Positions 6,637 to 12,816 of a DNA stretch of 20,272 nucleotides are shown here, one piece after another (the first letter of the stretch is position 1; each line of letters opens with the position of its first letter). The DNA lies in the NCBI GenBank assembly GCA_027019045.1, contig JALUXI010000049.1, positions 1 to 20,272 on the forward strand, given 5' to 3'. The notes under the pieces were generated by a model. It worked only from the letters and a program-made list of their open reading frames with translations, did not search any database and had not been told where the DNA came from. This stretch comes from Piscirickettsiaceae bacterium (GTDB lineage Bacteria; Pseudomonadota; Gammaproteobacteria; Thiomicrospirales; Thiomicrospiraceae). The position numbers and the translations under genes were made by a program.

Positions 6637-7218
6637 TTATGGCTTGGGTTGATAGTGGGTGTGGACTTGTTGGTTAAGTTGATAAGTTTGTTGCTGGATT
6701 TTGGCAGTCAGTCCTTTTCCCGTAATGGTGAGTTGTGGTCGGATTATTTTAACAAAATTGGGGGCGGTGAGAATGGCATTCACTAGGTCGTAATAGGCAA
6801 GATCGGTGGTCATTTGGAGTCGTTTGCTTTGATGGTTTTGTTGTTGTAACCAGACTTGTCCTGAAAGGGTAAGGCTTTGATGTTGCCCTTGAGTCACTAA
6901 TTTACCCTGCTGACTTTGAATGTAGGTTGCTTTTTCGGGGCTGAGGGAGACAATTTGGGGGGATTGAAATGAGAGGGTTTCGGTGTGGATTTTAGGATTG
7001 ACAATGTCTTGTGCGGATTGTGCTTGAAGATAGAGTTGTTGGGGCTTGGCGAGGTTGTATTGCCAGCGCTGGAGCTGGCTGAGTTGCCATTGGGTTTGCG
7101 GTCTGTTTTGTGAAGAGGGTGGCTGAGAGGAGGTTTTGGAGGGCATCAGCATTTGTAGCGCAATCAAGGTGGCGACGGCTAGAAGAATCCAAGGAAGAAG
7201 CCGAATTAGTCGTTGCAT
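6637..7218 (-). CDS. lptC: LPS export protein LptC
   Basis: LptC is the bitopic inner-membrane protein that receives LPS from LptBFG and hands it to LptA. The 193-aa protein has one N-terminal membrane helix (about 7-25, RLLPWILLAVATLIALQMLM preceded by basic residues). A Gln/Ser/Pro-rich linker follows, then a periplasmic LptC-type beta domain in which strands such as SLTLSGQVWLQQQ and ANFVKIIRPQLTITGKGL are visible. Sequence conservation in this family is weak, so the call rests partly on its place between kdsC and lptA. Its Gln content is strikingly high across about residues 33-125. Confidence 0.88.
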   Translation of the reverse strand: MQRLIRLLPWILLAVATLIALQMLMPSKTSSQPPSSQNRPQTQWQLSQLQRWQYNLAKPQQLYLQAQSAQDIVNPKIHTETLSFQSPQIVSLSPEKATYIQSQQGKLVTQGQHQSLTLSGQVWLQQQNHQSKRLQMTTDLAYYDLVNAILTAPNFVKIIRPQLTITGKGLTAKIQQQTYQLNQQVHTHYQPKP

Positions 7219-7228
7219 AGCTCTTGGG

Positions 7229-7762
7229 TTACCTTAGATAGAAATCCATGTGTTGTTGCCATAAATTTTGAGATTTAAGAATCAGTTCACACAGCTCTCG
7301 CACTGCCCCTTCACCACCTCTGTTTTGTGAGATAAAGTCGACTCGCTTCAGGACTTCGGGGTCGGCATTGGCGACAGTAGAGGAGAGGCCGACTCGGGTG
7401 AGAATGGGGAGGTCGAGAATGTCGTCACCCATATAAGCGACTTCCTCAAGATCAATACCCAGTTTTTCCATCAATGCTAGGAAAGTGGGTAGTTTGTCAG
7501 GGACACCTTGATAAAGATGAGCGACCTTGAGGTCTTGCATGCGGCGTTTGACCAGTTCGGATTGGCGACCCGTGATAATGCCAATCTCAATGCCACTTTT
7601 TTGTAACATCACCATGCCGTGGCCATCACGGGTATGGAAGCTTTTATACTCCACGCCGTTATCGCCGTAAAAGAGTTTATTATCGGTCAGTACACCGTCT
7701 ACATCGAGTAAAAGAAGTTTGATTTTAGCGGCTTTGGCAAGCAGTGTTTCGGAGTAGGTCAT
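7229..7762 (-). CDS. kdsC: 3-deoxy-D-manno-octulosonate 8-phosphate phosphatase
   Basis: KdsC removes phosphate from Kdo-8-phosphate, the last step to free Kdo for lipid A core assembly in the cytoplasm. The 177-aa protein is a compact HAD phosphatase with the usual motifs: LLLLDVDGVLTD with nucleophile D20 and acid/base D22, ITGRQS (63-68), K90 and GDDILDLP (112-119). The Gly-rich C-terminus ISQNRGGEGAVRELCELIL is typical of the tetrameric C0-type enzyme. It is tightly packed with yrbG (4-base gap) and lptC (10-base gap). The isomerase gene kdsD, which often precedes it, is not present here. Confidence 0.95.
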   Translation of the reverse strand: MTYSETLLAKAAKIKLLLLDVDGVLTDNKLFYGDNGVEYKSFHTRDGHGMVMLQKSGIEIGIITGRQSELVKRRMQDLKVAHLYQGVPDKLPTFLALMEKLGIDLEEVAYMGDDILDLPILTRVGLSSTVANADPEVLKRVDFISQNRGGEGAVRELCELILKSQNLWQQHMDFYLR

Positions 7763-7766
7763 CGCA

Positions 7767-8768
7767 TTAGCTTCCTGACATCATGCGGATATATAAAAAG
7801 CCAAGGTAGCCGATATAAGCACCGACCAGTACCGCTCCTTCAGTGCGGGTAATGACGGCGGCACCTCTTCGTGGCATGGCGACTAAGAGCATGACTAAGG
7901 TTAACACAAGCATAATGGGGTAGTCTAGTAAGAGCACGGAATCATCAATTTTGCCCGGAGCGATCAGGGCGGGCATTGCCATCACGGCGAGAAGGTTGAA
8001 GAGGTTAGATCCAAGAATATTTCCAATCATGAGATCGGCTTCGTTTTTTCGTGCGGCAGCAATGGCAGCGGCCAGTTCAGGCAGACTGGTGCCGACAGCA
8101 ACGATGGTCAGGCCGATAATGATTTCGGATACACCAAAGAAGTGGGCAATTTCGACTGCCCCCCAGACCATCATTTTGGCACTGAGCATCAGCACAATCA
8201 GCCCTAAAACGAGGTAGGTCAGGGATTGTTTGAGGGTGAGGTCAGGAATCTCTTCCAGTTCTTGTTCGATTTCACCTTCCAGTGGATCTTGTGGGTCTTG
8301 TTTGGCTTTAGGTGTGCTATTAGCTTTAATCATCCAGGCCATAACAGCAATCAAGGTCGCTAATAAAATCACGCCATCAATGCGGTCTAGGTCATCATCA
8401 ATAATCAGTAAAATGCCGCCTGCACTGATGAATAGTAAGAGCGGTAACTCTCTTTTTAAAATAGAGGACTTAACTGCAATCGGCGCAATTAAAGCGGCTG
8501 CCCCGAGTACGAGTCCAATATTGGCGATATTGGAACCAACCACATTGCCGATGGCAAGCCCTGGTGAGCCGTCCAGTGAGGCAAGGACAGAGACAATGAC
8601 TTCTGGCATGGAAGTCCCAAAACCGAGTACCACTACGCCAATGACAAGAGGGTCGATATTGAGATGAACCGCTGTGCTAGCAGCGCCTTCTATGAAGTAA
8701 TCTGAGCTTTTTACCAGTAAATAAAGGCCGATTACCAGTACAATAGCGGGCAGAATTAAAGCGGTCAT
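7767..8768 (-). CDS. yrbG: Calcium/sodium antiporter, YrbG/CaCA family
   Basis: This is an inner-membrane exchanger of the Ca2+:cation antiporter family, 333 aa with about ten membrane helices. Both inverted alpha-repeats are present: GFGTSMPE (49-56) with GNVVGSN (74-80), and AVGTSLPE (224-231) with GNILGSN (249-255). The Glu and Asn residues that bind Ca2+ in the family are all in place. A polar, acidic cytoplasmic loop (about 150-178) separates the halves. It begins the yrbG-kdsC-lptCAB operon, as in E. coli. The start ATG at 8768 is set by the first membrane helix. Its upstream region carries CCTCC instead of a Shine-Dalgarno sequence, with only GACGGA a little farther up. Ion specificity cannot be read from the sequence. 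Confidence 0.92.
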   Translation of the reverse strand: MTALILPAIVLVIGLYLLVKSSDYFIEGAASTAVHLNIDPLVIGVVVLGFGTSMPEVIVSVLASLDGSPGLAIGNVVGSNIANIGLVLGAAALIAPIAVKSSILKRELPLLLFISAGGILLIIDDDLDRIDGVILLATLIAVMAWMIKANSTPKAKQDPQDPLEGEIEQELEEIPDLTLKQSLTYLVLGLIVLMLSAKMMVWGAVEIAHFFGVSEIIIGLTIVAVGTSLPELAAAIAAARKNEADLMIGNILGSNLFNLLAVMAMPALIAPGKIDDSVLLLDYPIMLVLTLVMLLVAMPRRGAAVITRTEGAVLVGAYIGYLGFLYIRMMSGS

Positions 8769-8849
8769 AAAAGGAGGTCCGTCAGATTGAAAGACGCATA
8801 TTTTACATTTTCTTATGGCTTAAATAAACAAAATTTATTGAGGTGAGTG

Positions 8850-9503
8850 ATGTCAGATTTATGGATGGCAGAGGTCGTGCCTTATGGCTGGTTGCATGAC
8901 GCTTGGGTAGGCGAAGAAAGCTTTTATCCTGAGGAAATGCCTGAAGAGTGGCGACTGGACTTTTTTGCCAATACTTTTCGTTCTGTCTGTGTGCCGATGA
9001 CACAGTGGTTAAGCTGGGCGGCGGATTTAGATGAGACTTTGGACGATTTGCTTGAGAGTGTTGTCTTGGATGAGGATGAAGCGGCATTTGAAAAAGGAGA
9101 TGATGCTCACCTACCTTTTCAATTTTACTTTGCCGTGGAGAAAGCATTAACGGGTTCTCAAGCTACTCTGTTACAAGCCATTCAACAAAGATTAGGTCGT
9201 TATGCAGCTGGCGTGGTGGATTTAACACAAGCTCGGTCATTGGGGGATGGGGTGTGGCAGCAAGGAAAAGAAGGGGAAGAATGGCTTTTTGGCATCTATC
9301 CTTTAGAAATTGAAGAAGGAAAAGCACAAGCTGCTTGGGCAGAAACTTGGTTGAATCGATTGAAAGCAACCCTTGATATTCAGCAAAAGCGTGTGCCTGT
9401 GATTGTGGGAGGGGAGAGGCAACAGGCGCATTGTCAGTTCAAGGCACCCGAAAGAGTACAAGTGGCAGAGTCATTAAAAATTGTGATGGAGATGCTGGGG
9501 TAA
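8850..9503 (+). CDS. Hypothetical protein, possibly a divergent DUF72-like protein
   Basis: I do not recognise this 217-aa protein with certainty. The ATG at 8850 is preceded by GAGG at 6 bases; a GTG one codon earlier is a worse choice. Near the N-terminus, WLHDAWVGEESFYPEEMP followed by a helix and FFANTFRSV resembles the opening of DUF72 proteins (a Trp/Gly segment, then FYP..LP, then a helix ending in F..VE). The expected following motifs are missing, and the protein is shorter than the family's usual 240-300 aa. The middle is strongly acidic (DLDETLDDLLESVVLDEDEAAFEKGDD). The C-terminal third resembles a beta-alpha fold (WLFGIYPLEIEEG, VPVIVGG). No signal peptide or membrane helix is seen. 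It is transcribed divergently from yrbG with an 81-base gap and lies upstream of the mla operon with a repeat element between. Confidence 0.75.
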   Translation: MSDLWMAEVVPYGWLHDAWVGEESFYPEEMPEEWRLDFFANTFRSVCVPMTQWLSWAADLDETLDDLLESVVLDEDEAAFEKGDDAHLPFQFYFAVEKALTGSQATLLQAIQQRLGRYAAGVVDLTQARSLGDGVWQQGKEGEEWLFGIYPLEIEEGKAQAAWAETWLNRLKATLDIQQKRVPVIVGGERQQAHCQFKAPERVQVAESLKIVMEMLG

Positions 9504-9505
9504 AA

Positions 9506-9529
9506 CCCAAATCCTCAGATAGAAATCGG
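9506..9529 (+). repeat. Left terminal inverted repeat
   Basis: This pairs with 9643-9666 in 22 of 24 positions. The core AATCCTCAGATAGAAAT is identical in both ends; the mismatches are at the third and twenty-second bases. Confidence 0.85.
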
Positions 9530-9642
9530 CAAATTGCCCCACTCCTTGCCAGCTATGGATTCACAAAAAATGCCCGCTTAACCGATGGGTGAAGCTAAGA
9601 TTTTTTGCAAGCCCCTAGCAGACAAGTTGCAGCACACTTTAT

Positions 9643-9666
9643 CCAATTTCTATCTGAGGATTTAGG
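9643..9666 (-). repeat. Right terminal inverted repeat
   Basis: This is the reverse complement of 9506-9529 with two differences. It lies 6 bases before the candidate -35 element of the mla operon. Confidence 0.85.
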
Positions 9667-9672
9667 AAAAGG

Positions 9673-9701
9673 TTGTTTTATTTGGGTGAGATAGACATAA
9701 T
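9673..9701 (+). promoter_or_regulatory. Candidate promoter of the mla operon
   Basis: TTGTTT (9673-9678) is followed by 17 bases and CATAAT (9696-9701). The -10 is good (one mismatch) and the -35 is weak (three). Transcription would begin near 9708, within a palindrome (ATGATTA-4-TAATCAT, 9705-9722), and about 35 bases before the mlaF start. Confidence 0.4.
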
Positions 9702-9704
9702 AGC

Positions 9705-9722
9705 ATGATTATATTTAATCAT
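9705..9722. promoter_or_regulatory. Palindrome upstream of mlaF (possible operator)
   Basis: ATGATTA (9705-9711) and TAATCAT (9716-9722) form a perfect 7-bp inverted repeat with a 4-base spacer. It sits at the predicted transcription start and just before the mlaF Shine-Dalgarno sequence. The A+T-rich arms would make a weak RNA hairpin, so a protein-binding site is the likelier role if there is one. Confidence 0.3.
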
Positions 9723-9741
9723 TTTTTTATAAGGTAAGTGT

Positions 9742-10554
9742 GTGTCAGTAGATGCCATTATTGAAATTGAGGATTTGACCTTCTTTCGGGGTGACCGCAA
9801 GATTTTCGATCACTTTTCGCTCAAAATCCCCAGAAACAAAATCACTGCTATTATGGGACCCAGTGGGACTGGGAAAACCACGCTTTTGAAGTTGATTGCT
9901 GGGCAGTTGAAGCCTGATGGTGGGCGGATTTTGGTGAATGGTGAGGATGTACAAAAGCTTTCTCGTACCGCCCTTTACCAAATGCGTCAAAGTTTGGGGA
10001 TGTTGTTTCAAAGTGGGGCTTTGCTGACGGATTTAAATGTTTATGACAATGTCGCCTTTCCTTTACGAGAGCATACCGATTTAAGTGAAGCCTTGATTCG
10101 TCCCTTGGTGTTGATGAAGCTGCAAGCAGTAGGGTTGCGAGGGGCGCAGCAGTTAAAACCTTCTGAACTTTCAGGCGGTATGGCTCGACGAGTGGCTTTA
10201 GCAAGAGCCATGGTATTGGATCCTGAGATGATTTTTTATGATGAACCTTTTGTGGGACAGGATCCGATTACCATGGGGGTGCTGGTTTCGTTGATTAAAA
10301 AGATGAGTGATAGCTTACAAAACTTGACCAGTGTGGTGGTATCGCATGATGTGGATGAAGTCTTGTCTATCGCAGATTTCGTGTGTGTGATGTCTCAAGG
10401 CAAGGTGGTGGCAGAAGGGGAGAAGGCTGCTTTGCAGGCTTCTGATTCTCCATTTGTTAAACAGTTCTTAAAAGGCTTGCCAGATGGGCCTGTGCCTTAT
10501 CATTATCCCGCTAAGCCTTACTTGGAGGATGTGATAGAGGGGGCTGTTTCATGA
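9742..10554 (+). CDS. mlaF: Phospholipid transport ABC ATPase MlaF
   Basis: MlaF powers the inner-membrane MlaFEDB complex, which moves phospholipids between the outer and inner membranes to keep outer-leaflet asymmetry. The 270-aa protein has Walker A GPSGTGKTT (39-47), Q90, signature LSGGM (143-147), Walker B with D167-E168 in FYDEPFVGQDPITMG, and H202 in VVSHDV. The segment FVGQDPITMGVLV and the C-terminal extension PDGPVPYHYPA are diagnostic for MlaF and form the contact handle of the family. Translation starts at GTG 9742, supported by AAGG 7 bases upstream. The stop overlaps the mlaE start by four bases. Confidence 0.96.
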   Translation: MSVDAIIEIEDLTFFRGDRKIFDHFSLKIPRNKITAIMGPSGTGKTTLLKLIAGQLKPDGGRILVNGEDVQKLSRTALYQMRQSLGMLFQSGALLTDLNVYDNVAFPLREHTDLSEALIRPLVLMKLQAVGLRGAQQLKPSELSGGMARRVALARAMVLDPEMIFYDEPFVGQDPITMGVLVSLIKKMSDSLQNLTSVVVSHDVDEVLSIADFVCVMSQGKVVAEGEKAALQASDSPFVKQFLKGLPDGPVPYHYPAKPYLEDVIEGAVS

Positions 10555-11324
10555 GCGCTTTTTTAGCTAAACTGGGTCATCAAACCTTTGCCTTTTTAGC
10601 CTATTTAGGGCGAGGCTCTCTGTTTGTTCTCTCGATGTTTCCTGCATTGCCTTATGTCCTGCGTCGTTTTTCTTTATTGGCGAAACAGGTCTATGTGACA
10701 GGGGTGTTATCCTTGCCGATTATCTTAACGGCGGGCTTGTTTGTGGGGATGGTGTTGGGTTTGCAGGGCTATAATGTGTTGGTGGACTATAATTCTGAAG
10801 AGGCGGTCGGGACGATGACCGCACTGTCCCTTTTGCGTGAGTTAGGGCCTGTAGTGGCGGCACTCCTGTTTGCGGGACGGGCGGGTTCGGCTTTGACCGC
10901 TGAAATCGGTCTGATGAAATCCACAGAACAGCTCTCTGCACTGGAAATGATGGCCGTTGATCCGAATAAATTTATTTTTGCGCCCCGCTTTTTCGCCGCC
11001 CTGATTGCTTTGCCATTGTTGACTTTGATGTTTACGGGACTGGGGATTTTTGGCGGTTATTTGGTGGCGGTTGATTGGCTCGGTGTGGATTCAGGGGCTT
11101 TTTGGTCGCAGATGACGGATCATGTGGATTGGCAAGATGATGTGATGAATGGTGTTATTAAGTCGGTGGCGTTTGCCTTTTTAATTGCCTCTGTTGCCCT
11201 TTTCCAAGGAGAAGAGGCGATGCCCACTTCTGAAGGGGTGAGTTCAGCAACGACGAAAACGGTTGTGCACGCCTCTTTGGGTGTGCTGGGACTGGATTTT
11301 ATTTTAACTGCATTGATGTTTTAG
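10551..11324 (+). CDS. mlaE: Phospholipid transport permease MlaE
   Basis: MlaE is the permease of the MlaFEDB complex in the inner membrane. The 257-aa protein has an amphipathic N-terminal helix and about five membrane helices. The family signature is clear in LLRELGPVVAALLFAGRAG (101-119), followed by TAEIGLMKSTEQLSALEMM. The coupling region facing MlaF and the Pro/Gly-rich helices that follow are intact, as is the terminal FILTALMF helix. It overlaps mlaF by ATGA and lies 9 bases before mlaD, so the genes are translationally coupled. Confidence 0.96.
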   Translation: MSAFLAKLGHQTFAFLAYLGRGSLFVLSMFPALPYVLRRFSLLAKQVYVTGVLSLPIILTAGLFVGMVLGLQGYNVLVDYNSEEAVGTMTALSLLRELGPVVAALLFAGRAGSALTAEIGLMKSTEQLSALEMMAVDPNKFIFAPRFFAALIALPLLTLMFTGLGIFGGYLVAVDWLGVDSGAFWSQMTDHVDWQDDVMNGVIKSVAFAFLIASVALFQGEEAMPTSEGVSSATTKTVVHASLGVLGLDFILTALMF

Positions 11325-11333
11325 GAAAAAAGA

Positions 11334-11807
11334 ATGAAACAACAGACAAAAATTGAAATTTGGGTCGGGGCGTTTATGCTGATGGCGATGGTTGCCTTGG
11401 CCTTTATTGCGTTAAAAGTGAGTAACTTTAGCAGTATTCAAGATCAGCCTGCTTATACCATCTCGGCAAAGTTTCAGGATATTGGCGGGTTAAAAGTACG
11501 AGCGCCCGTTAAAATCAGTGGCGTGGTGGTGGGTCGTGTGCAGCGCATCATTTTAGACCAGCAGACCTTTATGGCACAAGTGGATATGAAAATCTTTAAG
11601 CAATACAATGACTTGCCGATTGATACTTCTGCTTCTATTTTGACTTCTGGGCTCTTGGGTGATCAGTATATTGGTCTTAATCCAGGGGGTGAAGAGGATG
11701 TTTTGCAGGATGGCGATGAAATTACGATGACACAATCAGCCTTAGTCTTAGAAAACTTAATCAGTCAATTCTTAGTGAAACTGAGCGATAAAGGGGATGC
11801 GAAATGA
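11334..11807 (+). CDS. mlaD: MCE-domain phospholipid-binding protein MlaD
   Basis: MlaD forms the periplasmic hexameric ring of the Mla complex, through which lipids pass between MlaC and MlaE. The 157-aa protein has one N-terminal membrane anchor (about 8-28) and an MCE domain (about 40-118). Typical motifs are FQDIGGLKVRAPVKISGVVVGRV (48-70) and SGLLGDQYIGL (105-115). The following helix SALVLENLISQFL (135-147) forms the central pore. It is shorter than E. coli MlaD (183 aa), lacking much of the C-terminal tail. It overlaps mlaC by ATGA. Confidence 0.95.
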   Translation: MKQQTKIEIWVGAFMLMAMVALAFIALKVSNFSSIQDQPAYTISAKFQDIGGLKVRAPVKISGVVVGRVQRIILDQQTFMAQVDMKIFKQYNDLPIDTSASILTSGLLGDQYIGLNPGGEEDVLQDGDEITMTQSALVLENLISQFLVKLSDKGDAK

Positions 11808-12439
11808 ACAGAAGAGGGTTTTTAACCAGTGCCATGGTGCTGGTGATGAGTATCGGCTTGAGTAGTGGGGTGCAAGCGGGGCAGGTGGATACCAGTGATC
11901 CAGTGAAATTGGTGAAAACCCTTTCCCAAACGGTGATTGATGAGCTCAATGCTCAGAGAGAAGCCCTTAAGCAAGATCCGAAAAAAATCAAAGCTTTTGC
12001 CAATCAATATGTGCTGCCCTTCGTAGATACAGAAAAAATGGCGCGTTATGTGATGGGGGTGTATTGGCGGCGAGCCACGCCTCAGCAACGGCAGGCGTTT
12101 GTTAAAGAATTTACAGAAACGCTTTTGCGATCTTATGCCAACAGTATGTTGAACCTTAAGATTAAATCATTTGAGGTGACAGGTTCACAACCCGAAGGTC
12201 GACGGGGGGATCGAGTGATTGTCAGCTCAAAAGTAATACAGGCGGATGGCAATGTGAGCAAGGTGCAGTATCGTGCCTATCAAGATAAAAAAACACATCA
12301 ATGGAAGTTGTACGACATAGTGATTGAGAATGTTTCTATGTTATTGAGCTATCGCAAAACCTATGCATCGGCCTTTCAGCAAAAAGGCATTGATGGGGTG
12401 ATTGCAGAAATGCGTAAAAAGAATAAGGATTTTGGGTAG
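11804..12439 (+). CDS. mlaC: Periplasmic phospholipid shuttle MlaC
   Basis: MlaC carries a phospholipid across the periplasm between the outer-membrane MlaA-porin complex and MlaFEDB. The 211-aa precursor has an N-terminal signal (predicted cut after VQA, residue 25). This signal starts MNRRGFLTS, with a twin-arginine motif close to RRxFL. The Tol-Tol-Ttg2/MlaC domain follows: DPVKLVKTLSQTVIDELN, FVDTEKMARYVMGVYWRRATPQQRQAF, and a C-terminal YDIVIENVSMLLSYRKTYASAF that lines the lipid pocket. The stop is immediately followed by the mlaB start. MlaA is not encoded in this window. Confidence 0.95.
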   Translation: MNRRGFLTSAMVLVMSIGLSSGVQAGQVDTSDPVKLVKTLSQTVIDELNAQREALKQDPKKIKAFANQYVLPFVDTEKMARYVMGVYWRRATPQQRQAFVKEFTETLLRSYANSMLNLKIKSFEVTGSQPEGRRGDRVIVSSKVIQADGNVSKVQYRAYQDKKTHQWKLYDIVIENVSMLLSYRKTYASAFQQKGIDGVIAEMRKKNKDFG

Positions 12440-12751
12440 ATGTCCAAGTTGTCGACTCAACCATTGGAAGTGAAGGTGATTGATGATCAAGTTCAGCTTG
12501 CAGGTCGAGTTACGGTGCAGAATGTAGAGCCATTGTTTAAGCAGCTTCAGCCATTAGTGATGCAAATCAAGAAAGTGGAGTGTTCTGCACTTCAGCAGGT
12601 AGATAGCAGTTTTTTAGCACTGCTACTTTGGTGGGTGGCAGAGAAAAAGCAACAGGGTGTAGCACCTGCTTTACAGCTGATTTCACCGCCTGAATTTGTC
12701 AAAACTTTATTGCAGCTTTATGATTTGCACAATGTGATAGAAGTTAAATAA
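12440..12751 (+). CDS. mlaB: STAS-domain protein MlaB
   Basis: MlaB is the small cytoplasmic STAS protein that binds MlaF and stabilises the transporter. The 103-aa protein shows the STAS pattern: LAGRVTVQNVEPLFKQL, then the strand-turn-helix VDSSFLALLLWWVAEKKQQG (54-73), then LISPPEFVKTLLQLYDLHNVI. Ser56 occupies the place of the functionally important Thr in the E. coli DTGGLALLL loop. MlaB sequences diverge quickly, so the operon position supports the name. Its start directly abuts the mlaC stop. A strong terminator follows 12 bases later, ending the mla operon. Confidence 0.9.
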   Translation: MSKLSTQPLEVKVIDDQVQLAGRVTVQNVEPLFKQLQPLVMQIKKVECSALQQVDSSFLALLLWWVAEKKQQGVAPALQLISPPEFVKTLLQLYDLHNVIEVK

Positions 12752-12763
12752 ATTGTTTAGCAT

Positions 12764-12813
12764 AAAAAAGCCTCGAATGAAGCCATTATTTGGTGAACAT
12801 TCGGGGCTTTTTT
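12764..12813 (+). terminator. Rho-independent terminator of the mla operon
   Basis: A 16-bp stem (12764-12779 with 12798-12813) with one G-T pair and an 18-base loop ends in six T's. The arms also begin with six A's, so it may work in both directions. It ends only three bases before the yadG start codon. Confidence 0.85.
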
Positions 12814-12816
12814 AAT

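Larger units (their letters stand above)
9506..9666. mobile_element. MITE-like element, 161 bp, with 24-bp terminal inverted repeats
   Basis: The ends are inverted repeats of 24 bases with two mismatches; the inner 18 are perfect (9509-9526 against 9646-9663). The interior of about 113 bp has no significant open reading frame. AAAA flanks both outer ends (9502-9505 and 9667-9670), which might be a 4-bp target duplication but is weak evidence in A-rich DNA. It begins three bases past the stop of the hypothetical gene and ends just before the candidate mla promoter. A second, truncated copy at 5260-5298 shows that it is a dispersed repeat. I infer a non-autonomous element. Transcribed, the ends could pair into a long hairpin. 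Confidence 0.7.

Noticed and set aside
8230..8667. 145-codon plus-strand frame opposite yrbG
   Set aside because: It is Ser/Pro/Met-rich without family features. It mirrors the codon pattern of the membrane protein on the other strand and has no ribosome site.
9506..9596. Possible transposase remnant coding in the repeat element
   Set aside because: A frame of about 30 codons runs from the left end, but it ends in a stop and I cannot match it to a transposase. The inverted ends alone support the MITE-like call.
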